Of a stretch of 64,000 nt of DNA, positions 27,658 through 35,719 are shown piece after piece (the stretch's first letter is position 1; every line of letters starts with the position of its first letter). Position numbers and translations under genes: made by a program. Source of the DNA: Brevundimonas halotolerans (GTDB taxonomy: Bacteria > Pseudomonadota > Alphaproteobacteria > Caulobacterales > Caulobacteraceae); NCBI RefSeq assembly GCF_003730275.1, contig NZ_QTTA01000010.1:1-64000 (forward strand). The letters run 5' to 3'. The notes under the pieces were generated by a model. The model was not told the origin of the DNA. It searched no databases and was given only the letters and a program-made list of their open reading frames with translations.

Positions 27658-27762
27658 CCCCTCATAACGCGCTTCGGCCTCTGTCGTCCCGCGCTTTGTC
27701 GTCTGCGGCTTGACCTGAGCGGGCGGTGGGACCAGCTTCCGGCCAAACCTCAGGAGTTCTGG

Positions 27763-29166
27763 ATGTCGCTTGCCCCCCAACCGGTTCTTGCCGGTCCCAC
27801 CGCCTCGCTGCTCGACCTGATCGGCAAGACGCCCATGGTCGAGGTCAGCCGCATGAACACCGGCAAGTGCCGCCTGTTCCTGAAGCTGGAAAGCCAGAAC
27901 CCCGGCGGCTCGATCAAGGACCGCATCGCCCTGTCGATGATCGCTGCGGCCGAGAGGGAAGGCTGGCTCAAGCCCGGTGGCACGATCGTCGAGGCTACGG
28001 CGGGCAACACCGGTCTGGCCCTGACGCTCGTCGGGCAGGCCAAGGGCTACAAGGTCCTGCTGGTCATCCCCGACAAGATGTCCAAGGAGAAGATTCAGCA
28101 CCTGCGGGCCATGGGCGCCGACGTCCGTTTGACCCGCTCCGATGTGCCGCACGGGCACCCCGAGTACTACACCGATATGGCCGAACGGCTCGCCCAGCAG
28201 ATCCCGGGTGGGTACTACGTCAACCAGTTCGCCAATGACGCCAACACCCTCGCGCACTTCGAGACCACGGGGCCCGAAATCTGGGATCAGATGGACGGCA
28301 AGGTTGACGCCTTCGTCGCCGGTATCGGCTCGGGCGGGACAATCACCGGCATCGGCCAGTTCCTGAAGTCAAAGGGGTCAAAGGCCGAGATCATCCTGGC
28401 CGACCCCGTTGGCTCGACGCTGGCCGGCATCGTCAACGAGGGGGTTCCCGGTCCGGAAGGCAGCTATACGGTCGAGGGGATCGGCCAGAATTTCGTGCCT
28501 GAAACCGCCCATATGGACCTGATTGACAAGGCCTATTCCATCCCGGATGCCGAGGCCATCGCCACAGTCCGCGAGCTGCTGCTCAAGGAAGGCATCCTCG
28601 CGGGCTCGTCCTCCGGCACGCTGATCGCTTCCGCGCTGCGCTGGTGCCGCGAGCAGACCGAGCCAAAGACCTGCGTGACCTTCGTCTGCGATACCGGGGC
28701 CAAGTACCTGTCCAAGGTCTATAACGATGCCTGGCTGGCCGACCAGGGGCTGGGCGAGCGCGAGCTGCATGGTGACCTGTCAGACCTGATCACCCGCAAG
28801 TACGAGGACGGCGCCGTCGTCTTCGCCGGGCCGGATGACACGCTCGACACCGTGTTCAAGCGGATGCGCGGGGCGGACGTCTCGCAGCTGCCGATCTTCA
28901 GTGAAGGGCGGCTGGTCGGCATCGTCGACGAGAGCGATCTGGTGCACACCATGAACACCGACGCGATCACCCGCGAGGAGCGCTTCCGGATGCCGGTCTC
29001 CAAGGTCATGACGCGAGAGCTGGATACGGTTCAGGTCAATGAGCCGCTTGAGGCCCTGGTGCCGCTGTTCGACCGTGATCGCGTGGCCATCGTGCTGGAC
29101 GGGGAGAAGTTCGTGGGCCTGATCACCCGGACGGACCTGATCAACCACCTGAGCCTGAACCGGTAA
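27763..29166 (+). CDS. Cystathionine beta-synthase (PLP fold plus C-terminal CBS pair)
   Basis: A 467-residue enzyme condensing serine and homocysteine to cystathionine, the first step of reverse transsulfuration. The fold-type II PLP core shows NPGGSIKDR (Lys52 Schiff base), EATAGNTGLAL, GSGGTITGIG and GSSSGT. The C-terminus from about residue 340 carries two CBS domains (QLPIFSEGRLVGIVDESDL, VAIVLDGEKFVGLITRTDL). Cysteine synthases lack these, and a cystathionine gamma-lyase gene lies 1.5 kb downstream, so CBS is the better call. The ATG at 27763 has AGGAG 7 bp upstream. Confidence 0.92.
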   Translation: MSLAPQPVLAGPTASLLDLIGKTPMVEVSRMNTGKCRLFLKLESQNPGGSIKDRIALSMIAAAEREGWLKPGGTIVEATAGNTGLALTLVGQAKGYKVLLVIPDKMSKEKIQHLRAMGADVRLTRSDVPHGHPEYYTDMAERLAQQIPGGYYVNQFANDANTLAHFETTGPEIWDQMDGKVDAFVAGIGSGGTITGIGQFLKSKGSKAEIILADPVGSTLAGIVNEGVPGPEGSYTVEGIGQNFVPETAHMDLIDKAYSIPDAEAIATVRELLLKEGILAGSSSGTLIASALRWCREQTEPKTCVTFVCDTGAKYLSKVYNDAWLADQGLGERELHGDLSDLITRKYEDGAVVFAGPDDTLDTVFKRMRGADVSQLPIFSEGRLVGIVDESDLVHTMNTDAITREERFRMPVSKVMTRELDTVQVNEPLEALVPLFDRDRVAIVLDGEKFVGLITRTDLINHLSLNR

Positions 29167-29167
29167 G

Positions 29168-29920
29168 ATGGGCCCGGACCGTCGCCAGCTTCTGATCGGG
29201 AGCCTCGCGGCGACGACGGGCAGCTGGCCGCGACCGGCCCGTGCCCAGGATCCGGCTGCGCTGGGCATTTCACTGGTCACCTATCCCAGCGGGTCTTTCC
29301 CGATCAACGGGCTGCTGTTCTCGCCGGTCGGTGAAGCCCGCCGTGGGCCCATGGCCGGGGCGGCGGTCGCCTTGCTGCATGGCGGCGGCGGCGCTCAGGA
29401 TGACGTGCACATCTTCACCGAAGGGGCCCTGTCCCTGACGGCGCAGGGCTATCACTGCCTGATGCCCAACTATTTCGACGCGACGCCCAGCCAGCGACGG
29501 AGCACGGCTGTGGCGGCGCGACGATGGCGCAAGGCGATCCTTGACGGGCTGGGGTGGCTTGGCGGGCGACCGGGCGTTGATCCCGACCGCGTCGGCGCGC
29601 TGGGCTTCTCCCGGGGGGGCTCGCTGGGGCTGGATGGTGTGCTCGAGGAAGGCGGCGCGCGGGCGTTCGTCGGCGTGGCCTCGGGCGGATCACTGGACGT
29701 CGCCGATATCCGCCACCGACCGCCGGTGCTGTGCGTCTATGCCGATGGTGATCCTCTGGTGTCGGCCCGACGCGTGCGGGAGCGGGCCGAGACCCTGTCG
29801 GCCGCCGGGGTGCCGGTCGAAACGTATGAGCTGACCTCGCCCCGCCACCGCTTCGATCCCGGTGAATGGCGGACCATATTCGATGTGGCCGGACGGTTCT
29901 TCGACCGGACCCTGACATGA
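29168..29920 (+). CDS. Tat-exported dienelactone-hydrolase-like alpha/beta hydrolase (first of pair)
   Basis: A 250-residue protein beginning one base after the stop of the cystathionine synthase gene. The N-terminus DRRQLLIGSLAATTG...ARAQD resembles a twin-arginine signal. The mature part has LLHGGGGAQDD (oxyanion), the nucleophile elbow GFSRGGS, an Asp in VYADGDPLVSA and a late His in SPRHRF. It looks like a periplasmic dienelactone hydrolase-family enzyme of unknown substrate. It overlaps its paralogue by ATGA and so is cotranscribed with CBS and CGL genes. Confidence 0.78.
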   Translation: MGPDRRQLLIGSLAATTGSWPRPARAQDPAALGISLVTYPSGSFPINGLLFSPVGEARRGPMAGAAVALLHGGGGAQDDVHIFTEGALSLTAQGYHCLMPNYFDATPSQRRSTAVAARRWRKAILDGLGWLGGRPGVDPDRVGALGFSRGGSLGLDGVLEEGGARAFVGVASGGSLDVADIRHRPPVLCVYADGDPLVSARRVRERAETLSAAGVPVETYELTSPRHRFDPGEWRTIFDVAGRFFDRTLT

Positions 29921-30633
29921 CAGCCACTCGCCGACGGCTTCTGATGGCGGCTGTTACAACGCCCTTTCTGGTCGGGGCTGTCCGCGCACAGCAGGCAGCT
30001 TTCTCTGTCGAGACACTGACGTTTGAAAGCCGGGGCAAGCCGATCCGCGCGGCGCTATACACGCCTGCGCAGCCGAATGGCGCGGCGGTCGTCTTCCTGC
30101 ATGGCTCGGGTGGCATAGGCCCGGCCTATCTGACGCTGGCCGAGCAGTTCGCTGTCGAGGGCTTCAAGGTGCTTGTGCCCGCCTACTACGACGCGGCGGC
30201 GGATGATGGGGTGCGGCCCGAGCCGGTCATGGACGCCTGGCGCGCGGTCGGCAGCGACGCCGTGGACTGGATGATCGAGTCCGGCATTGACCGGCGCCGC
30301 ATTGGCATCATGGGCTATTCGCTGGGATCCTATGTGGCGGTCGACGGAGCACTCGGGAACAGTCGCGCGGCGGCGGCCATTGGTGTCGCAGGCGGCTGGG
30401 ATGTCTATGTCCCGCGCCCGCCGCGTCGCCGCATTCCCGTTCTGATCCTCCAGTCCGAGAACGACACCCATGTCTCGCCCGAAAGCACCCGCCGGTGGGT
30501 CGAGTTTCTGCGGCAGGCGGACGTACCGGTCCGGCTGCAGGTGTTGCGTGGCGCCGGGCACCTCTATACCCCCGCCCAGTGGCAAGAGGTTCACCGCATG
30601 GCGTCGGACTTCTTCAAGCGAACCCTTCTGTAG
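29917..30633 (+). CDS. Tat-exported dienelactone-hydrolase-like alpha/beta hydrolase (second of pair)
   Basis: Starting at the ATG that overlaps the preceding stop (29917), this 238-residue protein has a twin-arginine signal TRRRLLMAAVTTPFLVGAVRA. The hydrolase core follows: FLHGSGGIGPAY, nucleophile elbow GYSLGSY, ILQSENDTHVSPEST with the catalytic Asp, and GAGHLY with the His. It is a diverged paralogue of the upstream gene, and the two probably arose by tandem duplication. The cystathionine gamma-lyase gene starts 15 bp downstream. Confidence 0.8.
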   Translation: MTATRRRLLMAAVTTPFLVGAVRAQQAAFSVETLTFESRGKPIRAALYTPAQPNGAAVVFLHGSGGIGPAYLTLAEQFAVEGFKVLVPAYYDAAADDGVRPEPVMDAWRAVGSDAVDWMIESGIDRRRIGIMGYSLGSYVAVDGALGNSRAAAAIGVAGGWDVYVPRPPRRRIPVLILQSENDTHVSPESTRRWVEFLRQADVPVRLQVLRGAGHLYTPAQWQEVHRMASDFFKRTLL

Positions 30634-30648
30634 AGAGCCCATCCCCGC

Positions 30649-31812
30649 ATGACCGACCGCAAGAACCGCCCGGGATTTTCCACGCGCGCCATCCACGCGG
30701 GACAACGGCCCGACCCGACCACGGGCGCAGTCATGACGCCGATCTACGCCACCTCGACCTATGCCCAGGAAAGCCCGGGCGTGAACAAGGGCTATGAGTA
30801 TGCGCGGGGCAAGAACCCGACGCGCGAGGCGTTCGAGGCCTGTATCGCGGACCTGGAGGGCGGCACGCACGGCTTTGGCTTTGCCAGCGGCATGGCCGCG
30901 ACCTCGACGGCGCTGGAACTGCTGGATGCCGGCAGCCACATCGTCACGGGCGATGATCTGTACGGCGGCTCGTGGCGGCTGTTCGAGCGGGTCCGGCGGC
31001 GGTCGATGGGGCTGGACTTCGCCTATGTGAACATGGCCGATCCGGCGGCGGTCGAGGCGGCCATCACCGACAAGACCCGGATGATCTGGGTCGAGACCCC
31101 GACCAATCCGCTGATGAAGCTGGCGGACATCGCGGCCCTGTCGAAGATTGCAAAGGCCCGGGGCCTGATCCTGGTGGTCGACAACACCTTTGCCACGCCG
31201 TTCTGCCAGCAGCCGATCGGTCTGGGGGCCGACATCGTCATGCACTCCGCCACCAAATATCTGAACGGGCACTCGGACATTGTCGGCGGGGTGCTGGTGA
31301 CGGCAAACCCGGAGCTGGCGGCCCAGCTGAAGTTCCTGCAGAACTCGGTGGGCGGCATCATGGGACCGTTCGATGCCTTCCTGGCGAACCGGGGGCTCAA
31401 GACGCTGGGCCTGAGGATGAAGGCCCACTGCGAGAATGCGCTGGCGGTGGCCCGCTGGCTGGAGACCCGAAAGGGCGTGGCCAAGGTCATTTATCCCGGC
31501 CTGATCAGCCATCCGGGGCACGAGCTGGCCTGTCGCCAGATGACCGGTGGGTTCGGCGGCATGGTCAGTGTGGTGATCGACGGCGATCTGGACCGGACCC
31601 GCAAGGTGCTGGAGCGGGTCGAGGTCTTCACCCTCGCTGAGTCGCTGGGCGGGGTCGAAAGTCTGGTGAACCACCCGGCCATCATGACCCACGCCTCGGT
31701 GCCGAAGGAGGTTCGCGAGGCCGGCGGCGTCACCGACAGCCTGATCCGCCTGTCGGTGGGGGTCGAAGACGTCGACGACCTCATCGCCGACCTGGACCAG
31801 GCGCTGGGCTAG
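30649..31812 (+). CDS. Cystathionine gamma-lyase (Cys/Met metabolism PLP enzyme)
   Basis: A 387-residue fold-type I PLP enzyme. Family motifs are TRAIHAGQ, PIYATSTYAQ, YEYARGKNPTREAFE, FASGMAATST, WVETPTNPLMKL, DNTFATPF and SATKYLNGHSD, with Lys203 as Schiff-base lysine. Cystathionine gamma-lyase splits cystathionine into cysteine, 2-oxobutyrate and ammonia; gamma-synthase is hard to exclude by motif. The operon with cystathionine beta-synthase and the LAESLGGVESL motif favour the lyase and a complete methionine-to-cysteine route. Confidence 0.88.
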   Translation: MTDRKNRPGFSTRAIHAGQRPDPTTGAVMTPIYATSTYAQESPGVNKGYEYARGKNPTREAFEACIADLEGGTHGFGFASGMAATSTALELLDAGSHIVTGDDLYGGSWRLFERVRRRSMGLDFAYVNMADPAAVEAAITDKTRMIWVETPTNPLMKLADIAALSKIAKARGLILVVDNTFATPFCQQPIGLGADIVMHSATKYLNGHSDIVGGVLVTANPELAAQLKFLQNSVGGIMGPFDAFLANRGLKTLGLRMKAHCENALAVARWLETRKGVAKVIYPGLISHPGHELACRQMTGGFGGMVSVVIDGDLDRTRKVLERVEVFTLAESLGGVESLVNHPAIMTHASVPKEVREAGGVTDSLIRLSVGVEDVDDLIADLDQALG

Positions 31813-32015
31813 GGTTCGACGTGGCCCTCAGCGGGGGCGTAATGCTCGCGGCAGAGGTCTCGCAGGGCGGCGTTCAGGGTGCCGCCATAAAGGGACTCGC
31901 GGATGCGCTCATAGCCCTCGAGCTTCAGCTGGATCTTGATGTCGCCGACGGTCCGGCAACGGCCCTCGCGCGCCAGTTCATAGGCGCGCTCTAGTGTCGT
32001 GGATCGAAAGGTCAT
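31809..32015 (-). CDS. Small conserved-looking protein, function unknown
   Basis: A 68-residue soluble protein, MTFRSTTLERAYELAREGRC followed by a predicted helix-turn-helix-like pair of helices (TVGDIKIQLKLEGY, TLNAALRDLCREHY). The arrangement could be DNA- or protein-binding, but I recognise no named family. Its stop overlaps the convergent cystathionine gamma-lyase stop by 4 bp. No ribosome site is visible upstream; a TATATA box 6 bp before the ATG suggests a leaderless transcript. Confidence 0.65.
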   Translation of the reverse strand: MTFRSTTLERAYELAREGRCRTVGDIKIQLKLEGYERIRESLYGGTLNAALRDLCREHYAPAEGHVEP

Positions 32016-32018
32016 GCG

Positions 32019-32030
32019 CCCTATATAGGG
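32019..32030 (-). promoter_or_regulatory. Putative -10 element giving a leaderless transcript
   Basis: CCCTATATAGGG is a perfect 12-bp palindrome immediately ahead of the ATG at 32015. Its TATATA centre (32027-32022 on the reverse strand) is 6 bp from the start codon, so transcription initiated at normal spacing would begin at or next to the A of ATG. No convincing -35 hexamer is seen. The palindrome could also be an operator. Confidence 0.4.
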
Positions 32031-32044
32031 ACTACGGCCAAGGT

Positions 32045-32743
32045 TTAGAAGTAGAAGCCGACGTTGGCGACGAGGGCGGAGCCGTACTGGTCACCGAACA
32101 GGGTCGGGTCGGCGTCGGTGTCGTGGTAGCGCAGGTCGAGGTCGACTGCCGGGGCCAGCTGCCAGGTCACGCCGACGTCCCAGCCGGTGTAGTCGACCGA
32201 CAGATCCTGCTCGCGGCGCCCGATGCCGGCAGACAGGGCGGTGTCGAGCGTCAGGTCCCAGCTGGCGCGTGCCTCGACCCAGGTCCAGGCTTCGGTGGAA
32301 CCTGTGCCGTCGGGTGAGTACTGCAGGCGCAGCTTGGCCTTGGCCGGGCCGATGGCGCGGCTGACGTCGGCGGTGAACTCCCAGGCATCATCGTCCGTGC
32401 CCGGATTGGCGTCGACGCGCCACTTGTGAGTGGCGTTCAGATCCAAATCGAATCCGCCCATCTGGGGGCGAATGCCGAAGCCCGCTTCGATCTCGAGGTT
32501 CGAGCCCGAGCTGTCGATCGTTTCGGCCCCGGCGCCGCCGTAAAAGAAGCCGTCGCCGCTGGTCCACTCCGTCAACGCCCAGCCGTAGGCGTCCGTGCCC
32601 GACTTGGACACGTCCTTGGAACGGTTGTCGGTACCGGCACCGACGCCGAAGGCCCAGTCGCCGCCGGCCATGCTCTGGGCGGCGGCCGGGGTCGCAATGG
32701 CCAGAAGGGTCAGGGCCGAAAGGCCGGTCAGAAGGGCGCGCAT
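32045..32743 (-). CDS. TorF-type putative outer-membrane porin
   Basis: A 232-residue protein with a signal peptide (LTLLAIATPAAAQS) followed by alternating polar/apolar strands typical of a beta-barrel and a terminal aromatic VANVGFYF. The region NRSKDVSKSGTDAYGWAL plus SGDGFFYGGAGAE matches the N-terminal pattern of TorF/Gcw_chp putative porins common in alphaproteobacteria. Transported substrates are unknown. It is 41 bp downstream of the nitronate monooxygenase gene on the same strand. Confidence 0.75.
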   Translation of the reverse strand: MRALLTGLSALTLLAIATPAAAQSMAGGDWAFGVGAGTDNRSKDVSKSGTDAYGWALTEWTSGDGFFYGGAGAETIDSSGSNLEIEAGFGIRPQMGGFDLDLNATHKWRVDANPGTDDDAWEFTADVSRAIGPAKAKLRLQYSPDGTGSTEAWTWVEARASWDLTLDTALSAGIGRREQDLSVDYTGWDVGVTWQLAPAVDLDLRYHDTDADPTLFGDQYGSALVANVGFYF

Positions 32744-32784
32744 GATGGCTCCGTATAAGGACGAATCCGTGGGACGCCGCCCCC

Positions 32785-33717
32785 TTAGCCGAAGTTGCTC
32801 TCGCTGGCGAATTGTTCCGACGCCTGACGGTATTCCTGTTGCATGCGCGACACGAGCTCGGCCACCGGCAGCACGTCATGCACGCCGCCCGACCCCTGAC
32901 CGGCGGACCAGACGGTTTTCCAGGCCTTGGCTTCATCGGCCATGTCCAGCTTGTGCTCTGGCAGGCTCTTGGGGTCGATGCCGTTCTCGATCAGCGAGGG
33001 CGTCAGGAAGTTGGCGGGAATGCCCGAGACGGCCGGCGTATAGGTGATGTCCGAAGCGCCGGCGTCGACGATCATCTGCTTGTAAGCGCCCTGGGCCATG
33101 GACTCCGTCGTCGAGATGAAGCGGGTGCCCATATAGGCGAAGTCGGCGCCCAGCATGCGGGTGGCGGCGATGTCGCGCCCGGTCGACAGACAGCCTGACA
33201 GGATCAGGGTGTCGTCAAAGAAGCTGCGCACCTCCTCGATCAGGGCAAAGGGGTTGACCACACCGGCATGACCCCCCGCGCCATTGGCCACCAGAATCAG
33301 GCCGTCGACCCCGGCTTCGGCGGCCTTTCGTGCATGGCGGACATTGGCGATGTCGTGGAAGACCACCCCGCCATAGCCGTGCACCGCATCGACCACATCG
33401 CGAACCGCGCCCAGCGAGGTGATGATCAGCGGCACCTGTTCCTCGACCGAGACCATCATATCGGCCATCAGGCGGGGGTTGGTCGGATGGACGATGTGGT
33501 TGACCCCGAACGCAGCGGCATCGGGCTTGAGCCGCGCCTTGATGGCGTGCAGCCACTCCCGATAGCCCTCGGTCGTGCGCTGGTTCAGCGACGGAAAGGT
33601 GCCGATGACGCCGGCATTGCAGGCCTCGACCACCAGATCCGGCCCGGAGACCAGAAACATGGGCGCCGCAATCACCGGCAGCTTCAGCCCCTTTTGCAGG
33701 GACGCGGGAATGGTCAT
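32785..33717 (-). CDS. Nitronate monooxygenase (2-nitropropane dioxygenase family)
   Basis: A 310-residue FMN-dependent TIM-barrel enzyme oxidising toxic alkyl nitronates such as propionate-3-nitronate. It shows LPVIAAPMFLVSGPDLV at the N-terminus, GANGAGGHAG-type flavin/active-site loop (LVANGAGGHAGVVNPF), LSGCLSTGRDIAATRMLGADFAYMGTRF and a helical C-terminus. The motifs match class II NMO-like proteins. Some family members act as enoyl-ACP reductases (FabK), but the length and the active-site histidine loop fit NMO better. Confidence 0.88.
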   Translation of the reverse strand: MTIPASLQKGLKLPVIAAPMFLVSGPDLVVEACNAGVIGTFPSLNQRTTEGYREWLHAIKARLKPDAAAFGVNHIVHPTNPRLMADMMVSVEEQVPLIITSLGAVRDVVDAVHGYGGVVFHDIANVRHARKAAEAGVDGLILVANGAGGHAGVVNPFALIEEVRSFFDDTLILSGCLSTGRDIAATRMLGADFAYMGTRFISTTESMAQGAYKQMIVDAGASDITYTPAVSGIPANFLTPSLIENGIDPKSLPEHKLDMADEAKAWKTVWSAGQGSGGVHDVLPVAELVSRMQQEYRQASEQFASESNFG

Positions 33718-33803
33718 GGACGGCTCCTCCGTTGTCTTTCGCTACGGATAGACGGCTGTCGCCGGGTAAGGCAACGGTCGAGTGGCGGGCGGCGAGGGCG
33801 GGC

Positions 33804-33844
33804 GTGAAAAACACCGTCTGAACCGTCTGAATGGTCTGAAATCA
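33804..33844. repeat. Dispersed copy of the TTCAGAC repeat unit (inverted)
   Basis: On the reverse strand this is one unit of the block found at 21129-21313: three TTCAGAC heptamers at a 9-bp period (complement at 33816-33822, 33825-33831 and 33834-33840) next to an A/T tract. It lacks the opposing CCGTCTGA arm. It lies at the start of a 608-bp region without genes (33718-34324). Confidence 0.8.
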
Positions 33845-33995
33845 TGGTGGCGGCCCTCCGGCGATGTCGGCAACCGGACAGTATCGGTGATGCGTGAGCC
33901 AGGGCAGGAAGACCGGTCCGGGAAACGGCGGGCCCGTTGAAAGGGAGGGGGAATTCGGGGGCGGCCATCGTAGCTGAGGGTGTCGGCTCAGCAGT

Positions 33996-34140
33996 CCTTC
34001 TCCCCTCGGGGGAGAAGGTGTCGGGCAGAGCCTGACGGATGAGGGGGAGCCTGCCACGGACGGACCCGGTCAGCGCGCGTCCAGTGGCCCCCTCATCCGA
34101 GCCGCTGTCGCGGCCCACCTTCTCCCCCGAGGGGAGAAGG
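33996..34140. repeat. 145-bp palindromic intergenic element with 25-bp perfect terminal inverted repeats
   Basis: The 25-bp end at 33996-34020 (starting CCTTCTCCCC) is the exact reverse complement of 34116-34140, and each end is itself nearly self-complementary. Inside, GGATGAGGGGG (34037-34047) pairs with CCCCCTCATCC (34088-34098). No open frame of note lies within. It looks like the mobile or REP-like palindromes scattered in intergenic regions of alphaproteobacteria. The rest of 33845-33995 shows nothing I can name. Confidence 0.8.
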
Positions 34141-34152
34141 GAGCAGAAAGAG

Positions 34153-34255
34153 GTTCATCACAAAGAACACAGAGGAGGCACGAAGAACACAACGAAGGCA
34201 GCGGGCTCGACCTCGTTGTGTCCTATGTGGAAGCGTTGTGGTCGCTGTGATGAAC
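34153..34255. repeat. 103-bp imperfect inverted-repeat element upstream of queF
   Basis: GTTCATCACA at 34153-34162 pairs perfectly with TGTGATGAAC at 34246-34255. Inside, AACACAACGAAGG-like and CCTCGTTGTGT-like segments pair imperfectly, so most of the element can fold into one long stem. It directly abuts the preceding 145-bp palindrome. It has no coding capacity and may be a miniature inverted-repeat element or a structured leader for queF, whose start is 70 bp downstream. Confidence 0.6.
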
Positions 34256-34324
34256 TGCTTCGCGAAGAGGAAGCCCTAGAACCCGGCCATTTTCACGCCG
34301 CTCGCAACCCGCTAAAGGCCTCCC

Positions 34325-34786
34325 ATGACCACCGACACATCCGGCCTGAGCCAGCTGGGCGCGCAGACGCACCAACCGACCGATCCCGACTCCGCCCATC
34401 TCGAGCGAGTGCCCAATCCGCATGCGGACACCCTGTATGTCGCGCGCTTTTCGGCGCCCGAATTCACCAGCCTGTGCCCGGTGACGGGCCAGCCGGACTT
34501 TGCCCATCTGGTGATCGACTATGTGCCGGGGGACTGGCTGGTCGAGTCCAAGAGCCTAAAACTGTATCTGACCAGTTTCCGCAATCACGGCGCCTTCCAC
34601 GAGGACTGCACCGTGGCCATCGGCAAGCGGCTGGTGGCCCTGCTGGACCCCACATGGCTGAGGATCGGCGGCTACTGGTACCCGCGCGGTGGCATTCCCA
34701 TCGATGTGTTCTGGCAGACCGGCGGGGTGCCTGAGGGCGTTTGGCTGCCGGAGCAGGGCGTGGCGGGGTATCGCGGGCGGGGGTGA
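34325..34786 (+). CDS. queF: NADPH-dependent 7-cyano-7-deazaguanine (preQ0) reductase, type I
   Basis: A 153-residue unimodular QueF that reduces preQ0 to preQ1 in queuosine synthesis. The nucleophile Cys51 and Asp58 lie in [16 protein letters not shown], the family motif [21 protein letters not shown] is split across residues 74-94, and the C-terminal [14 protein letters not shown] is typical. It stands behind the intergenic repeat island. No preQ1 riboswitch is obvious in its leader. Confidence 0.95.
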   Translation: MTTDTSGLSQLGAQTHQPTDPDSAHLERVPNPHADTLYVARFSAPEFTSLCPVTGQPDFAHLVIDYVPGDWLVESKSLKLYLTSFRNHGAFHEDCTVAIGKRLVALLDPTWLRIGGYWYPRGGIPIDVFWQTGGVPEGVWLPEQGVAGYRGRG

Positions 34787-34855
34787 GGGGGGCTTCTCAC
34801 CCCTTCCTCATCCTCCGCTCATGACGCGAAGGACCCGGCCTGCTCCAAGGGGCGC

Positions 34856-35719
34856 ATGACGACGCCATCCATCCCCCGTCCCCCGCTTGAGCTGATCGGT
34901 CGCCGCTGGCTGTCGGGGGCGCAGGGGTGGGCGGATCGCGGGCCTTGGCGGGGGTCTGCGTTCGAGCTCCTTATGTTCGGGATCAAGCAGGGGTGGGCGT
35001 GTCTGTTCGGGGGGTTGTTGCTGGCCCTGATCGTCGCGACCTTCCTGTGGTGGCCCGAGGAGGCCGCGGTTGCGCGCTATGACGCCCTGGTGGTGGGGGC
35101 GGTGGCGATCCAGGCGGGCATGCTGATCTTCAAGCTGGAAAGCTGGGAGGAGGCGCGGGTCATCCTGTTGTTCCATATCGCCGGGACGATCATGGAGCTG
35201 TTCAAGACAGCGCACGGGTCGTGGGTCTATCCCGAGGCGTCGATGCTGAGGATCGGGGATGTGCCGCTGTTCTCGGGCTTCATGTATGCGGCGGTGGGCA
35301 GCTATATCGCGCGGGTGCAGCGCATTTTTCACATCCGGGTGCGGGACTATCCGCCGGTGTGGATGACGGGGGTGCTGGCGGCGGGAATCTATCTGAACTT
35401 CTTCCTGCACCACTGGCTGCCCGATGTGCGGGGGCTGCTGTTCCTGATGGTCGGGGTGTTGTTCGGGCGGGGGTGGTTTTACTTCACCCCGGACCGGCGG
35501 CGGCGGTCGATGCCGTTGCTGGCGGGCTATGGGCTGGTGGCGCTGTTCATATGGATCGCCGAGAACGTCGGGACCATTGCGCGGGCGTGGACCTATCCGG
35601 GGCAGGAGGCGGGCTGGGAGCCGGTGTCGCTGGACAAGCTGGGCAGCTGGTTCCTGCTGATGATCATCTCGATCGTGCTGGTGTCGCTGGTGCACCGGCC
35701 AGAGGGGGAGTCGCGTTAG
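34856..35719 (+). CDS. DUF817 family integral membrane protein
   Basis: A 287-residue membrane protein with about seven or eight helices and the DUF817 hallmarks: ELLMFGIKQGWACLFGG, RVILLFHIAGTIMELFKTAHGSW, PLFSGFMYAAVGSYIARV and RLFDFRF-like basic loops (here RIFHIRV). Acidic and His residues within the helices (HIAGTIMELFK) suggest a conserved polar site in the membrane. Function is unknown. Its stop overlaps the convergent nitroreductase stop by 4 bp. Confidence 0.83.
   Translation: MTTPSIPRPPLELIGRRWLSGAQGWADRGPWRGSAFELLMFGIKQGWACLFGGLLLALIVATFLWWPEEAAVARYDALVVGAVAIQAGMLIFKLESWEEARVILLFHIAGTIMELFKTAHGSWVYPEASMLRIGDVPLFSGFMYAAVGSYIARVQRIFHIRVRDYPPVWMTGVLAAGIYLNFFLHHWLPDVRGLLFLMVGVLFGRGWFYFTPDRRRRSMPLLAGYGLVALFIWIAENVGTIARAWTYPGQEAGWEPVSLDKLGSWFLLMIISIVLVSLVHRPEGESR

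Noticed and set aside
27658..28257. Upstream in-frame extension of rnr
   Set aside because: It is antisense to the cystathionine beta-synthase gene and adds no RNase R domain; the ATGATG after GAGGGG is the natural start.
30600..30660. SAM riboswitch before cystathionine gamma-lyase
   Set aside because: The gap is only 15 bp and the gene is cotranscribed with the hydrolase upstream; no room or motif for a riboswitch.
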